Part shown: piece after piece, positions 1 to 6,321 of the stretch
Layout of the letters: the number at the start of each line of letters is the position of its first letter
Position numbering within the stretch: the stretch's first letter is position 1
NCBI GenBank assembly: GCA_030154385.1
Contig: JASKJZ010000014.1
Span: 1-16,987, forward strand
Origin: Clostridiales bacterium
GTDB taxonomy: Bacteria > Bacillota_A > Clostridia > Lachnospirales > Lachnospiraceae
Direction: 5' to 3'
DNA: 16,987 nt
Notes under the pieces: model-generated
The model's input: the letters and a program-made list of their open reading frames with translations, nothing else
The model's database searches: none
What the model was told of the DNA's origin: nothing
Translations under genes and position numbers: made by a program

Positions 1-40
1 ACAAGGTTTTTTACTTTCATTCAAGGATTCGTGATACAAG

Positions 41-68
41 AAAAATCGAGTGCTTCCACTCGATTTTT
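41..68 (-). terminator. Intrinsic terminator downstream of flagellin gene 1
   Basis: A perfect 12-bp inverted repeat (41-52 with 57-68) closes a 4-base loop. On the minus strand the stem starts with five A and ends with five T, the classic A-tract/U-tract form, about 80 bases past the flagellin stop codon. The symmetry means it could also stop transcription entering from the other side. No gene is visible in positions 1-40. Confidence 0.9.
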
Positions 69-149
69 CGACATTTATATCTCCCATAAATCATTCTTCT
101 TACATGGTTTCTCTTCTTTAATAAGGGATACTGTTACCTCACCCCATCA

Positions 150-1442
150 TTATCCTTGCAGTAAGCTCATAACACCCTGCGTAGATTGATTTGCCTGTGC
201 CAACATGGACTGACCTGCCTGCATTAAGATATTATCTTTGCTATATTTTGTCATCTCTTCCGCCATATCAACATCACGAATACGAGATTCCGCAGACTGT
301 AAGTTCTCACTGGAGGTATCTAAGTTCGAAATCGTATGCTCCAAACGATTCTGGATTGCACCAAGCTTCGCACGCTCTGTTGATACCTTTTGAAGTGCTT
401 TGTCATAGGCTTCGATAGCAAGGGATGCTTTGTCCTGACTGGTAACATCAAGTGCAGCTCCGTTATTCTTTCCTGTTCCATCGGTATCTACTGTTGTAGA
501 GGTTTTAACAATACCAAGATCCTTTGCCTTCATTGCATTGATATTTAGCTCAATTTCTTGTCCTGCATTGGAGCCAATTTGGAAGCGCATTGCCTGCTTG
601 TCTGCTTCTGCCTTTTCCGTTGCCGTCATCTTGGTAAGAGAAATTGTGATTACATCACCAGCTTTTAAGCTGCTAGCACCTGAAATATTGAAGGTCAGAT
701 TGCCAGATAACGTACTGCTTGCCGATACCGTTTTATTTGCATATGCAGAACCATTTATCGTAAGTACTCCATTATTCATGGTAATTGTATGCGTAGCACT
801 GATACCATTCAAAGAAGAAATCGTAGCGGTGGTAGCGGCGGCCGACGCTGCTCCAAAGGCTGCAGTACCCGTGCTGATATCTTTTAATATTGTGATACGT
901 ACCACATCATTTAAACCACTCAGCGCTGCTTGCGAGGTCTTCATCTGGACAACGCTTACGTTTCCATTGGTAAAGGTTCCTTCGATGGTTGCCTGTCCCG
1001 CTTTGTAAGTCTTTGCACCCTGTTGAGACCCATCCAAGAGTTTCTTTGTGTTAAATTCTGTACTGGTCGCAATACGATCAACCTCACTCGTTAACTGGTC
1101 AATTTCGTTTTGGATCTGCTGTCTGTCATCGTCTGTATTGGTATCGTTGGCTGCCTGTACCGAAAGCTCGCGCATTCTTTGCAAAATACTTTGTGTTTCT
1201 TGCAAACCACCCTCTGCGGTCTGAACAAGAGAGATTGCATCTTCGGAATTGCTTGAGGCTTGGTCAAGTCCCCTTATCTGACCTCTCATCTTTTCGGATA
1301 TAGCAAGTCCGGCTGCATCGTCTGCGGCACGATTGATACGATAACCAGAACTTAATTTTTCTGTGGATTTTGCTAAACTTTTTGTAGTGATTCCCAATTG
1401 TCTTCTTGCATTGCTTGCGGACATATTGTGCTGTACGATCAT
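150..1442 (-). CDS. fliC: Flagellin (copy 1, downstream copy)
   Basis: A 430-residue flagellin, the filament subunit exported through the flagellar type III apparatus and polymerised under the FliD cap. Residues 1 to about 140 form the conserved D0/D1 N-terminal region (start MIVQHNMSA, later LSSGYRINRAADDAAGLAIS). The last ~90 residues form the conserved C-terminal D1/D0 region (RLEHTISNLDTSSENLQSAES, then MLAQANQS). Between them is a variable Ala/Ser/Thr/Asn-rich domain of about 200 residues. The region matching the TLR5-recognised site of Salmonella FliC is intact (QRMRELSVQ at 88-96, QNEI at 111-114). An AAGGAGG ribosome binding site at 1451-1457 fixes the ATG. The gene stands alone between its own sigma-28 promoter and a terminator. 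It follows the glycosyltransferase and 87-aa genes, so its Ser/Thr-rich centre is a plausible glycosylation substrate (inference). It is close to the flagellin at 3941-5227 in both termini, but the DNA differs at many synonymous sites. Confidence 0.97.
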   Translation of the reverse strand: MIVQHNMSASNARRQLGITTKSLAKSTEKLSSGYRINRAADDAAGLAISEKMRGQIRGLDQASSNSEDAISLVQTAEGGLQETQSILQRMRELSVQAANDTNTDDDRQQIQNEIDQLTSEVDRIATSTEFNTKKLLDGSQQGAKTYKAGQATIEGTFTNGNVSVVQMKTSQAALSGLNDVVRITILKDISTGTAAFGAASAAATTATISSLNGISATHTITMNNGVLTINGSAYANKTVSASSTLSGNLTFNISGASSLKAGDVITISLTKMTATEKAEADKQAMRFQIGSNAGQEIELNINAMKAKDLGIVKTSTTVDTDGTGKNNGAALDVTSQDKASLAIEAYDKALQKVSTERAKLGAIQNRLEHTISNLDTSSENLQSAESRIRDVDMAEEMTKYSKDNILMQAGQSMLAQANQSTQGVMSLLQG

Positions 1443-1513
1443 ATTATTTTCCTCCTTGGACTATCATAGCTTTCCTTTGCTGTTTATAATATTATGTGTT
1501 CTACCCGGTAATG

Positions 1514-1532
1514 TTAAGCGTCCATGCTTTAA
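1514..1532 (-). promoter_or_regulatory. Candidate CsrA-binding hairpin in flagellin 1 leader
   Basis: The transcript can form a 4-bp stem (AAGC/GCUU, extendable by two or three pairs past a bulged A) that closes a hexaloop AUGGAC. CsrA prefers GGA in hairpin loops. The leader has other GGA triplets, including AAAGGAAA between AGC and GCU near 1463-1476 and the Shine-Dalgarno itself. This stem is weaker than those before flagellin 2. CsrA binding is inferred, not shown. Confidence 0.4.
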
Positions 1533-1555
1533 ACTGCTTCCGTGCGTTTTGTGTT

Positions 1556-1578
1556 CTCCAATCGTGCACGGATTGGAG
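1556..1578 (-). promoter_or_regulatory. Perfect hairpin near the 5' end of the flagellin 1 leader
   Basis: Arms of 8 bp (CTCCAATC/GATTGGAG) enclose a 7-base loop containing the palindrome GTGCAC. It would begin roughly 30 nt into the predicted leader RNA. It has no T-run after it, so it is not an intrinsic terminator. It may stabilise the RNA 5' end, or hold a GGAG in a stem. The other flagellin leader has no obvious counterpart. Confidence 0.5.
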
Positions 1579-1613
1579 GTTTTTAAGTACTGTACTTGTT
1601 TCACTTGTTAATA

Positions 1614-1640
1614 ATATCGGATGGATTTCAAGATACTTTA
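1614..1640 (-). promoter_or_regulatory. Sigma-28 promoter of flagellin gene 1
   Basis: On the minus strand, the -35 box TAAA (1637-1640) is followed by exactly 15 bases and then TCCGATAT (1614-1621). This is one mismatch from the known sigma-28/sigma-D -10 consensus GCCGATAT at the expected spacing. The extended -35 (GCTATAAAGTAT) is the same as in the flgM promoter. Transcription would start near 1607, giving a leader of about 165 nt. The A/T-rich stretch directly upstream could act as an UP element. Confidence 0.88.
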
Positions 1641-1645
1641 TAGCT

Positions 1646-1676
1646 TTTTCGAAAATTTTTTATTTTTTTCGAAAAA
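1646..1676. repeat. Two TTTTCGAAAA palindromes upstream of a flagellin promoter
   Basis: Palindromes TTTTCGAAAA (1646-1655) and TTTTTCGAAAAA (1665-1676) have centres 20 bp apart, about two helical turns. They sit just upstream of the sigma-28 -35 box and just after the stop of the 87-aa gene. They could be an operator, an A-tract UP element, or a weak terminator for the upstream genes. The sequence alone does not decide. The other sigma-28 promoters in the window lack this pair. Confidence 0.45.
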
Positions 1677-1681
1677 TAGGT

Positions 1682-1945
1682 CTAGAGCGCTAAGTCCTCA
1701 AATTGTGGTTTTAAATCATATAGTAGTGCATCCGCTAACATGACATAATCTTTTTTTTCAAACGCATCCTGTATCACCAGGAGCTCTTTTGTTAAGTCCA
1801 CCGTATATCCCATCTTCTCTAGCTCCTCAACAAAGGCTATCAAAGCCTCTACAAGTTCTTGAAAGGCACTGGCCAAGCGGTATTGGTCAGGTGTATAAAT
1901 AATCGCCACTAAGGCATCAATTGCTTTTATAACTCGTTCATTCAT
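1682..1945 (-). CDS. Small helical acidic protein coupled to the glycosyltransferase gene; function unknown
   Basis: An 87-residue protein I do not recognise confidently. It looks mostly alpha-helical and acidic: an amphipathic N-terminal half with a hydrophobic run (ELVEALIAFVEELEKMG), and a C-terminal half ending LADALLYDLKPQFEDLAL. No signal peptide, transmembrane segment, Cys cluster or catalytic motif is seen. Its ATG overlaps the stop codon of the Maf-type gene as ATGA (1942-1945), and GGGGAG lies just upstream, so translation is probably coupled and amounts matched. This suggests a partner, adaptor or chaperone for the glycosyltransferase or for flagellin, by position only. It is followed by the 239-bp region holding the next flagellin promoter. 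The gene is probably real: the coupling is tight and the frame fills the gap. Confidence 0.75.
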   Translation of the reverse strand: MNERVIKAIDALVAIIYTPDQYRLASAFQELVEALIAFVEELEKMGYTVDLTKELLVIQDAFEKKDYVMLADALLYDLKPQFEDLAL

Positions 1946-3837
1946 TGGATGTTCTCCCCTTCCCCTTTTACCGCTTCTATCTTATCCTCTAAAAATGCTA
2001 TCATTTCTTCAAAGCGTCGCCCCGTTGCAATTGTTGCAATATCCATCAAGTACATCAAATTCATTTGCAGCTCCCAATTTCTTCGCACGCTTTTTCCATT
2101 GAAGGCATTTCCAAGCGCTTTTACTGCAATGATGGTTTGTTTTACGACCTGCTGGTAATAAGAGACCAGCTCTTCCTTTTCTTCCGTCACATAAGTGATT
2201 ATTTTATTGGCTTCTTGCATTTGCATCACGATTTCATAGAGCTTATCTTCTTCAATCTCTTCGAAATTCAAATCCTTGTAGGCTACAATTTTTTCATAAT
2301 GCGCGGTGACCTTTTGCTTAACCGTTCGAAAATTATCAAGCATTTCATTGGCCGAATCAATTAGCTCTTGATACTTAGCAATTGCCGCATCTGTTTCAAA
2401 TGGAATTTCTTCTAGAATATCCGTTAATCGAAACGGAATCTCACGTATACAATATTGATCCATTGCCTCTTGTAAGGTCATAACGAGAGAGCCTTGAATC
2501 TTTGCACCACCCTCAGTAGCATCAATAACAAGACGTTCATTGGTCAAAATCTGCTGCTCAAAATAATGACGAAATAGCTCATAGTAAATATTGGTTCGCA
2601 CCTTTTCACCATAGATGTCTTCGACAAAGATATCAGAAATTCCTTCTTCATAATTACCTTGATTGACGCCCTCATATTTCGTATGTGTCAAATCACTATG
2701 GATTTTCTCTCCCGTATAGGCCAAATCCTGCCCGATTAAAATGATAGGATTACAGCCTGCTTCTGCTGCCACTGCATAAGCCACATTCGCGCAAGACATG
2801 CCCTGACTTACAAACTCCATTCGCTCAAAATGACTGGACCACCATTTTTCCAAACCTCCTGGAGTCTTTGCCATTAATATCTTTCGACCTGGAAATAATT
2901 GATAGGTCTCCGGCCATAGTAGCGAAGGACCCGCTAAAACCAAGTCCTTGTCAAAAGTCTTACCTTCATAGTAAAACTGAAAGGTAGGACGATAACGTTC
3001 GATACTTGTAATAATTTCTGGCTTTACTTCATTTACCTTGCAGGCGGTATAACTGGCATCACAGGTGATAATAAGCGCTTTTCCCTGTGCCTGCTTTAAA
3101 AGATGAATATTTTTATCAAGCGATGGGCCTGAGGCTACGACTATAGCAGGATATCCCTTATATTTATCACGAATTTCAGCTATCCCATTTGCTGTTAAGC
3201 AGGCGTCTACATTTTGATAATGGTTTTGAAAACCGTCGAGCATATCCTCTAGACAGGTACCAAGATTTAAGAGCATCTTGTCAATTTTCGTTGTGACATG
3301 CTTTAGATTCTCGATACAAAACTCAGAGTATACGTGATAATTGGGGATTGAGATGACACGTAGGTTCTTTGCCAAATTATCCCATTTTTGTTCCATATAA
3401 ATAGAAATTGCACGCTGTATGCTCATCTCATCTCCAAACATAAATCCAAATTTATTGGATTTTAGGATATCTGACAAGTCTTCGTGCGCCAAAATATATT
3501 TAAACACATAAACATTCGGTTCAAAGACCGCAATCCTGGTGCCAGGAGAGGTTTCTGTCATTAATTTTCGAAGTAATACAGTGTTTCCCATTCCAAATAA
3601 TACAATCAGGTGATCACGAAACGAATCCACTTCCTGCATAAGCATTTCTGCTTCTTTTTTTTGGTTTTCACTATGTAAGCGAAGATATTCTTCTTGGTAT
3701 TTAAAATATAGGATGCCATCCTGTTTGATGACATTTTCCTCCGTGTCTTGTATTCCCGGAAGATAAAAATCTACAATTTGCATGATCGGATTGTTCTTTT
3801 TTAGTAAACTCATATTTTTATTAAAATAATTTGCCAT
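1942..3837 (-). CDS. maf: Maf-type (DUF115) flagellin glycosyltransferase
   Basis: A 631-residue protein of the motility-associated factor family (6-hydroxymethylpterin pyrophosphokinase MptE-like/DUF115 core). Members characterised in Campylobacter, Aeromonas, Geobacillus and Clostridium attach nonulosonic-acid type sugars to Ser/Thr of flagellin in the cytoplasm before export. The core is visible at about residues 225-400: a nucleotide-binding-like loop VVASGPSLDKN (234-244), ITCDAS (257-262), and the GQDLAYTGEKIHSD block (369-382). The N-terminal ~200 residues contain LIVLFGMGNT (78-86), a Rossmann-like segment seen in this family. The C-terminal ~200 residues are helical and charged. The GGAGAG upstream supports the ATG at 3837. 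It sits between two flagellin genes, separated from the first by a terminator and coupled to the 87-aa gene. I see no convincing promoter of its own, so expression may come from terminator read-through. The window has no sugar-synthesis genes, so the donor cannot be told. Confidence 0.9.
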   Translation of the reverse strand: MANYFNKNMSLLKKNNPIMQIVDFYLPGIQDTEENVIKQDGILYFKYQEEYLRLHSENQKKEAEMLMQEVDSFRDHLIVLFGMGNTVLLRKLMTETSPGTRIAVFEPNVYVFKYILAHEDLSDILKSNKFGFMFGDEMSIQRAISIYMEQKWDNLAKNLRVISIPNYHVYSEFCIENLKHVTTKIDKMLLNLGTCLEDMLDGFQNHYQNVDACLTANGIAEIRDKYKGYPAIVVASGPSLDKNIHLLKQAQGKALIITCDASYTACKVNEVKPEIITSIERYRPTFQFYYEGKTFDKDLVLAGPSLLWPETYQLFPGRKILMAKTPGGLEKWWSSHFERMEFVSQGMSCANVAYAVAAEAGCNPIILIGQDLAYTGEKIHSDLTHTKYEGVNQGNYEEGISDIFVEDIYGEKVRTNIYYELFRHYFEQQILTNERLVIDATEGGAKIQGSLVMTLQEAMDQYCIREIPFRLTDILEEIPFETDAAIAKYQELIDSANEMLDNFRTVKQKVTAHYEKIVAYKDLNFEEIEEDKLYEIVMQMQEANKIITYVTEEKEELVSYYQQVVKQTIIAVKALGNAFNGKSVRRNWELQMNLMYLMDIATIATGRRFEEMIAFLEDKIEAVKGEGENIQ

Positions 3838-3860
3838 TTTTGCTCTCCATACCTTTTATA

Positions 3861-3895
3861 AAAATAGCTGACCTCCAAAGGAAGTCAGCTATTTT
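3861..3895 (-). terminator. Intrinsic terminator between flagellin 2 and the glycosyltransferase gene
   Basis: A perfect 12-bp inverted repeat (3861-3872 with 3884-3895) encloses an 11-base loop that can form a further small TCC/GGA pairing. On the minus strand the stem ends in T residues, but the run is short (five T, then A), so read-through is likely. It lies 45 bases past the flagellin stop and 23 bases before the next start codon. Confidence 0.85.
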
Positions 3896-3940
3896 GTGAC
3901 TTAGTTTACATGATGTCGCAACAGATTGTCTAGTTAAGCC

Positions 3941-5227
3941 TTACTGTAATAAGGATAGTACGCCCTGTTTGGACTGATTAGCCTGAGCTAACATGGATTG
4001 ACCAGCCTGCATCAAGATGTTATTCTTGGAGTATTTGGTCATTTCCTCAGCCATATCAACGTCACGAATACGGCTTTCAGCGGACTGTAAGTTTTCAGAG
4101 GAAGTATCCAGGTTGGAGATGGTGTGTTCCAAACGGTTCTGGATTGCACCAAGTTTTGCTCTTTCAGTAGATACTCTCTTAATTGCTGAGTCATAAGCTT
4201 CGATTGCAAGAGATGCTTTGTCCTGAGATGTAACATCTAATGCTTTACCAATGTTCTTACCTTGTCCATCAGAATCCACTGTATTAGAAGTCTTAACGAT
4301 TCCAAGATCCTTTGCCTTCATACCAGCAATGGAGAGATCCATTTCCTGTCCAGCATTGGAACCTACCTGAAGACGTAAGGACTCAGTATCATTGGTTGCC
4401 TTTTGTGTACCCGTCATCTTTGTTAAGGTAATGGTAATAACGTCACCAGCCTTTAAGTTGTTCGCACCAGAAAGTTTAATTGTAATGTTATTTCCAGTTG
4501 TAGAATCGGTTTCATTTGCTGTCTTTGAAGCATATGCTGCATCTTTGATTGTAATCGTTCCACTTGCAATTTCAACCGAATTACTGATACCATTTAAGGT
4601 CGAAACGGTAGCATCCGTACTGGTTCCAGATAGTTTACCAAGTGTTACATTACCATCTGTTACGTCCTTTACAAGTGTGATACGAATTACATCGTTCTTT
4701 CCAACTAACGCTGCTTCCGAAGACTTCATCGCTACGACACTTACGTTACCATTGGTAAAGCTTCCTTCTACTCCAGCAGAACCTGCTGCGTATTTTTTCG
4801 CGCCGCCGATGGAGCCGTCTAAGAGCTTCTTGGTATTGAACTCTGTGGTTGTTGCGATACGGTCAACTTCATTGGTCAACTGATCGATTTCGTTTTGGAT
4901 CTGCTGTCTGTCGTCATCGGTATTGGTATCATTGGATGCCTGTACAGAAAGCTCTCTCATTCTTTGCAGAATGTTCTGGCTTTCTTGTAATCCACCTTCA
5001 GCGGTCTGTACCAAAGAGATCGAGTCCTCTGAGTTTGATGATGCCTTATCAAGACCACGAATCTGTCCACGCATTTTTTCGGAAATTGCAAGACCTGCTG
5101 CATCATCTCCTGCACGGTTGATTCTGTAACCGGAGCTTAACTTCTCGGTTGATTTTGCCAACTGTCCGGTTGTTACGCCGAGATTACGGTTCGCATTCAT
5201 TGCTGACATATTATGCTGTACTATCAT
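3941..5227 (-). CDS. fliC: Flagellin (copy 2, upstream copy)
   Basis: A 428-residue flagellin with the same plan as the copy at 150-1442. Conserved D0/D1 termini (N-terminal MIVQHNMSAMNANRNLG, C-terminal MLAQANQSKQGVLSLLQ) flank a variable Ser/Thr/Asn-rich centre. The start is the ATG at 5227, not a TTG further upstream in the same frame. The protein then begins exactly like the other flagellin, and AAGGAGG (5235-5241) lies 7 bases before it. The intervening codons fall inside the untranslated leader downstream of the sigma-28 promoter. The TLR5-type site (QRMRELSVQ) is intact. It follows the fliS/FliT-like genes after 183 bp and precedes a terminator and maf. Two strong GGA-loop hairpins over its leader and ribosome binding site suggest CsrA represses its translation, as in Bacillus subtilis hag. 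Confidence 0.97.
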   Translation of the reverse strand: MIVQHNMSAMNANRNLGVTTGQLAKSTEKLSSGYRINRAGDDAAGLAISEKMRGQIRGLDKASSNSEDSISLVQTAEGGLQESQNILQRMRELSVQASNDTNTDDDRQQIQNEIDQLTNEVDRIATTTEFNTKKLLDGSIGGAKKYAAGSAGVEGSFTNGNVSVVAMKSSEAALVGKNDVIRITLVKDVTDGNVTLGKLSGTSTDATVSTLNGISNSVEIASGTITIKDAAYASKTANETDSTTGNNITIKLSGANNLKAGDVITITLTKMTGTQKATNDTESLRLQVGSNAGQEMDLSIAGMKAKDLGIVKTSNTVDSDGQGKNIGKALDVTSQDKASLAIEAYDSAIKRVSTERAKLGAIQNRLEHTISNLDTSSENLQSAESRIRDVDMAEEMTKYSKNNILMQAGQSMLAQANQSKQGVLSLLQ

Positions 5228-5228
5228 A

Positions 5229-5248
5229 TATATTCCTCCTTGAATATA
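5229..5248 (-). promoter_or_regulatory. CsrA-type hairpin over the Shine-Dalgarno of flagellin 2
   Basis: The leader RNA can form a perfect 7-bp stem (UAUAUUC/GAAUAUA) with the hexaloop AAGGAG, which is the ribosome binding site itself. It sits two bases before the AUG. GGA in a short hairpin loop is the known CsrA target. The arrangement parallels the SD-overlapping site described for B. subtilis hag. CsrA and FliW are encoded about 3.5 kb upstream. Confidence 0.75.
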
Positions 5249-5268
5249 CGATGACATCCTTGCCATCG
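5249..5268 (-). promoter_or_regulatory. Second CsrA-type hairpin in the flagellin 2 leader
   Basis: A 7-bp stem (CGAUGGC/GUCAUCG, one G-U pair) closes a hexaloop AAGGAU. The surrounding GCAAGGAUGU closely fits the CsrA SELEX consensus RUACARGGAUGU. It abuts the hairpin that carries the ribosome binding site, so a CsrA dimer could bridge both. Two more AGGAU motifs (about 5289 and 5323) flank a further hairpin at 5293-5319. Confidence 0.7.
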
Positions 5269-5354
5269 GTGATAATGAATAGTTTCGATCCTCTAAGCCA
5301 GCCGTACGCTCTGTCTTAGATATCCTCAAGTAATTTTTTTGTTACTCATACTTT

Positions 5355-5381
5355 ATATCGACCAGATTTTATAGAACTTTA
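5355..5381 (-). promoter_or_regulatory. Sigma-28 promoter of flagellin gene 2
   Basis: Minus-strand TAAA (5378-5381, in context TAAAGTTC), 15 bases, then GTCGATAT (5355-5362), one mismatch from GCCGATAT. Transcription would start near 5348, giving a leader of about 120 nt. The upstream sequence is A/T-rich and includes a 9-bp tandem repeat, TTTTAATTC twice (5400-5417), overlapping the end of the preceding gene. No terminator is visible upstream, so read-through from fliS may add to expression. Confidence 0.88.
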
Positions 5382-5410
5382 GACCTGGATGGATATTATT
5401 TTTAATTCTT

Positions 5411-5893
5411 TTAATTCTTTTTATCAACAAAATAGGATTGCTCGGTATACTGGTTCTTCATGGCATCCTGATAACGACGAACGGTCTTGTTTCCTACGTT
5501 GTAATCCTTAATTGCTTTTTTCCTTGCGGAAAAATAGCGCTCCATCAAATCACGATTTCGATGCTCCGCCGTCTGGATAGCAACACTTTTCTTTGTGATC
5601 TCAGATATCAGCTCCTTTAGCACCACAATCTCCTCACGATAAAGAGGGGCATGTTCTTTTAACTCCTCTTTTACCCGATCATAGATTTGCTCAAAGCCAT
5701 CATCTACCTGATTGATTGTATCAATCATTTCTTGTTTACTGATAAAGGTTCCTTCAAATTCATCGGTATCCACCTTATCCTCTGCTATCAGTTTGTTCTG
5801 AAAATTTGTCATATCCAAAACATCATTTAACAAGATAAGCTTTCGCTTTAGCGTATCCACAAGGATTATTACATAGGTCTGATTCATCTCCAT
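5411..5893 (-). CDS. FliT/FlgN-like flagellar chaperone candidate (small helical protein)
   Basis: A 160-residue charged, helical protein directly after fliS (15-base gap) and before a flagellin gene. FliT, the FliD chaperone, often occupies this position. It has long amphipathic helices with heptad-like spacing (residues ~58-110, e.g. EQIYDRVKEELKEH), a basic segment (RKKAIKDYN), and a tail ending YFVDKKN. There is no signal peptide, membrane segment or enzyme motif. I do not see a clear FliT signature, and at 160 residues it is longer than typical FliT (~120). It also resembles FlgN-type proteins. Assignment as an export chaperone is by position and predicted fold. The ATG at 5893 is preceded by AAAGGG. 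A second ATG two codons on lacks a usable spacer. It shares the flaG-fliD-fliS transcript. Confidence 0.55.
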   Translation of the reverse strand: MEMNQTYVIILVDTLKRKLILLNDVLDMTNFQNKLIAEDKVDTDEFEGTFISKQEMIDTINQVDDGFEQIYDRVKEELKEHAPLYREEIVVLKELISEITKKSVAIQTAEHRNRDLMERYFSARKKAIKDYNVGNKTVRRYQDAMKNQYTEQSYFVDKKN

Positions 5894-5908
5894 ATCGTTT
5901 CCCTTTTC

Positions 5909-6289
5909 TTAGGCTGATACTGTCTTTGTCTTTTTCATGACTTCCTTCCAGGTATCTCTCATCTCACGGATTCGCTTCAAGGCTTCATTTAAAAGCTCGG
6001 GATCCTTTTTGATATTGGCCTGTGTTAATACCCAATAAATGTAATCATAGACACGGTCAAAGTCATGTGAGACCTCATATTTAAAATCGAGCGTGGAACG
6101 AAACTCCACAATGATTGCCTTTGCCTTTTGGATGTTGTAGTTACACTTTTCCATATCCTGCTTTTCAAGTGCCAAAAGTGCCATATTACAAAACTTGACT
6201 GCCCCATCGTAGAGCATCAGCGTAAGTTCCGCTGGTGATGCCGTATAAACATTTGTTTTTTGATATACACTCGCTGCATTAAATGCCAT
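5909..6289 (-). CDS. fliS: Flagellin export chaperone FliS
   Basis: FliS binds the C-terminal D0 helix of flagellin in the cytoplasm, prevents premature polymerisation and delivers it to the export gate. The 126-residue product has the usual size and the family hallmarks: NAASVYQKTNVYTASPAELTLMLYDGA at the N-terminus (AYQ-type start, then the LTLMLYDGA helix), followed by a helical bundle and a C-terminal MRDTWKEVMK helix. AGGAGG at 6298-6303 precedes the ATG. It lies between fliD and the FliT-like gene, so cap and filament chaperones are made together. FliS can also compete with FliW for flagellin in B. subtilis, linking it to the CsrA circuit encoded here. Confidence 0.95.
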   Translation of the reverse strand: MAFNAASVYQKTNVYTASPAELTLMLYDGAVKFCNMALLALEKQDMEKCNYNIQKAKAIIVEFRSTLDFKYEVSHDFDRVYDYIYWVLTQANIKKDPELLNEALKRIREMRDTWKEVMKKTKTVSA

Positions 6290-6321
6290 CGTAATTCCCT
6301 CCTATCGTGTATGTTTGCTTA

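Noticed and set aside
1..40. Start of another gene at the window's left edge
   Set aside because: Only 40 bases lie beyond the terminator, with no readable coding or regulatory signal.
538..1008. Plus-strand open frames opposite both flagellin genes (538-1008, 4392-4883)
   Set aside because: They are antisense shadows of Ala/Ser/Thr/Val-rich coding sequence, without ribosome binding sites or recognisable domains.
3890..3930. Promoter for maf (TAGACA ... TAAACT)
   Set aside because: The boxes match weakly and lie upstream of the terminator, which would stop such a transcript before maf.
5228..5329. N-terminal extension of flagellin 2 by 34 residues
   Set aside because: It starts at TTG, lies in the leader after the sigma-28 promoter, is not shared with the other flagellin, and the strong AAGGAGG fits the ATG at 5227.
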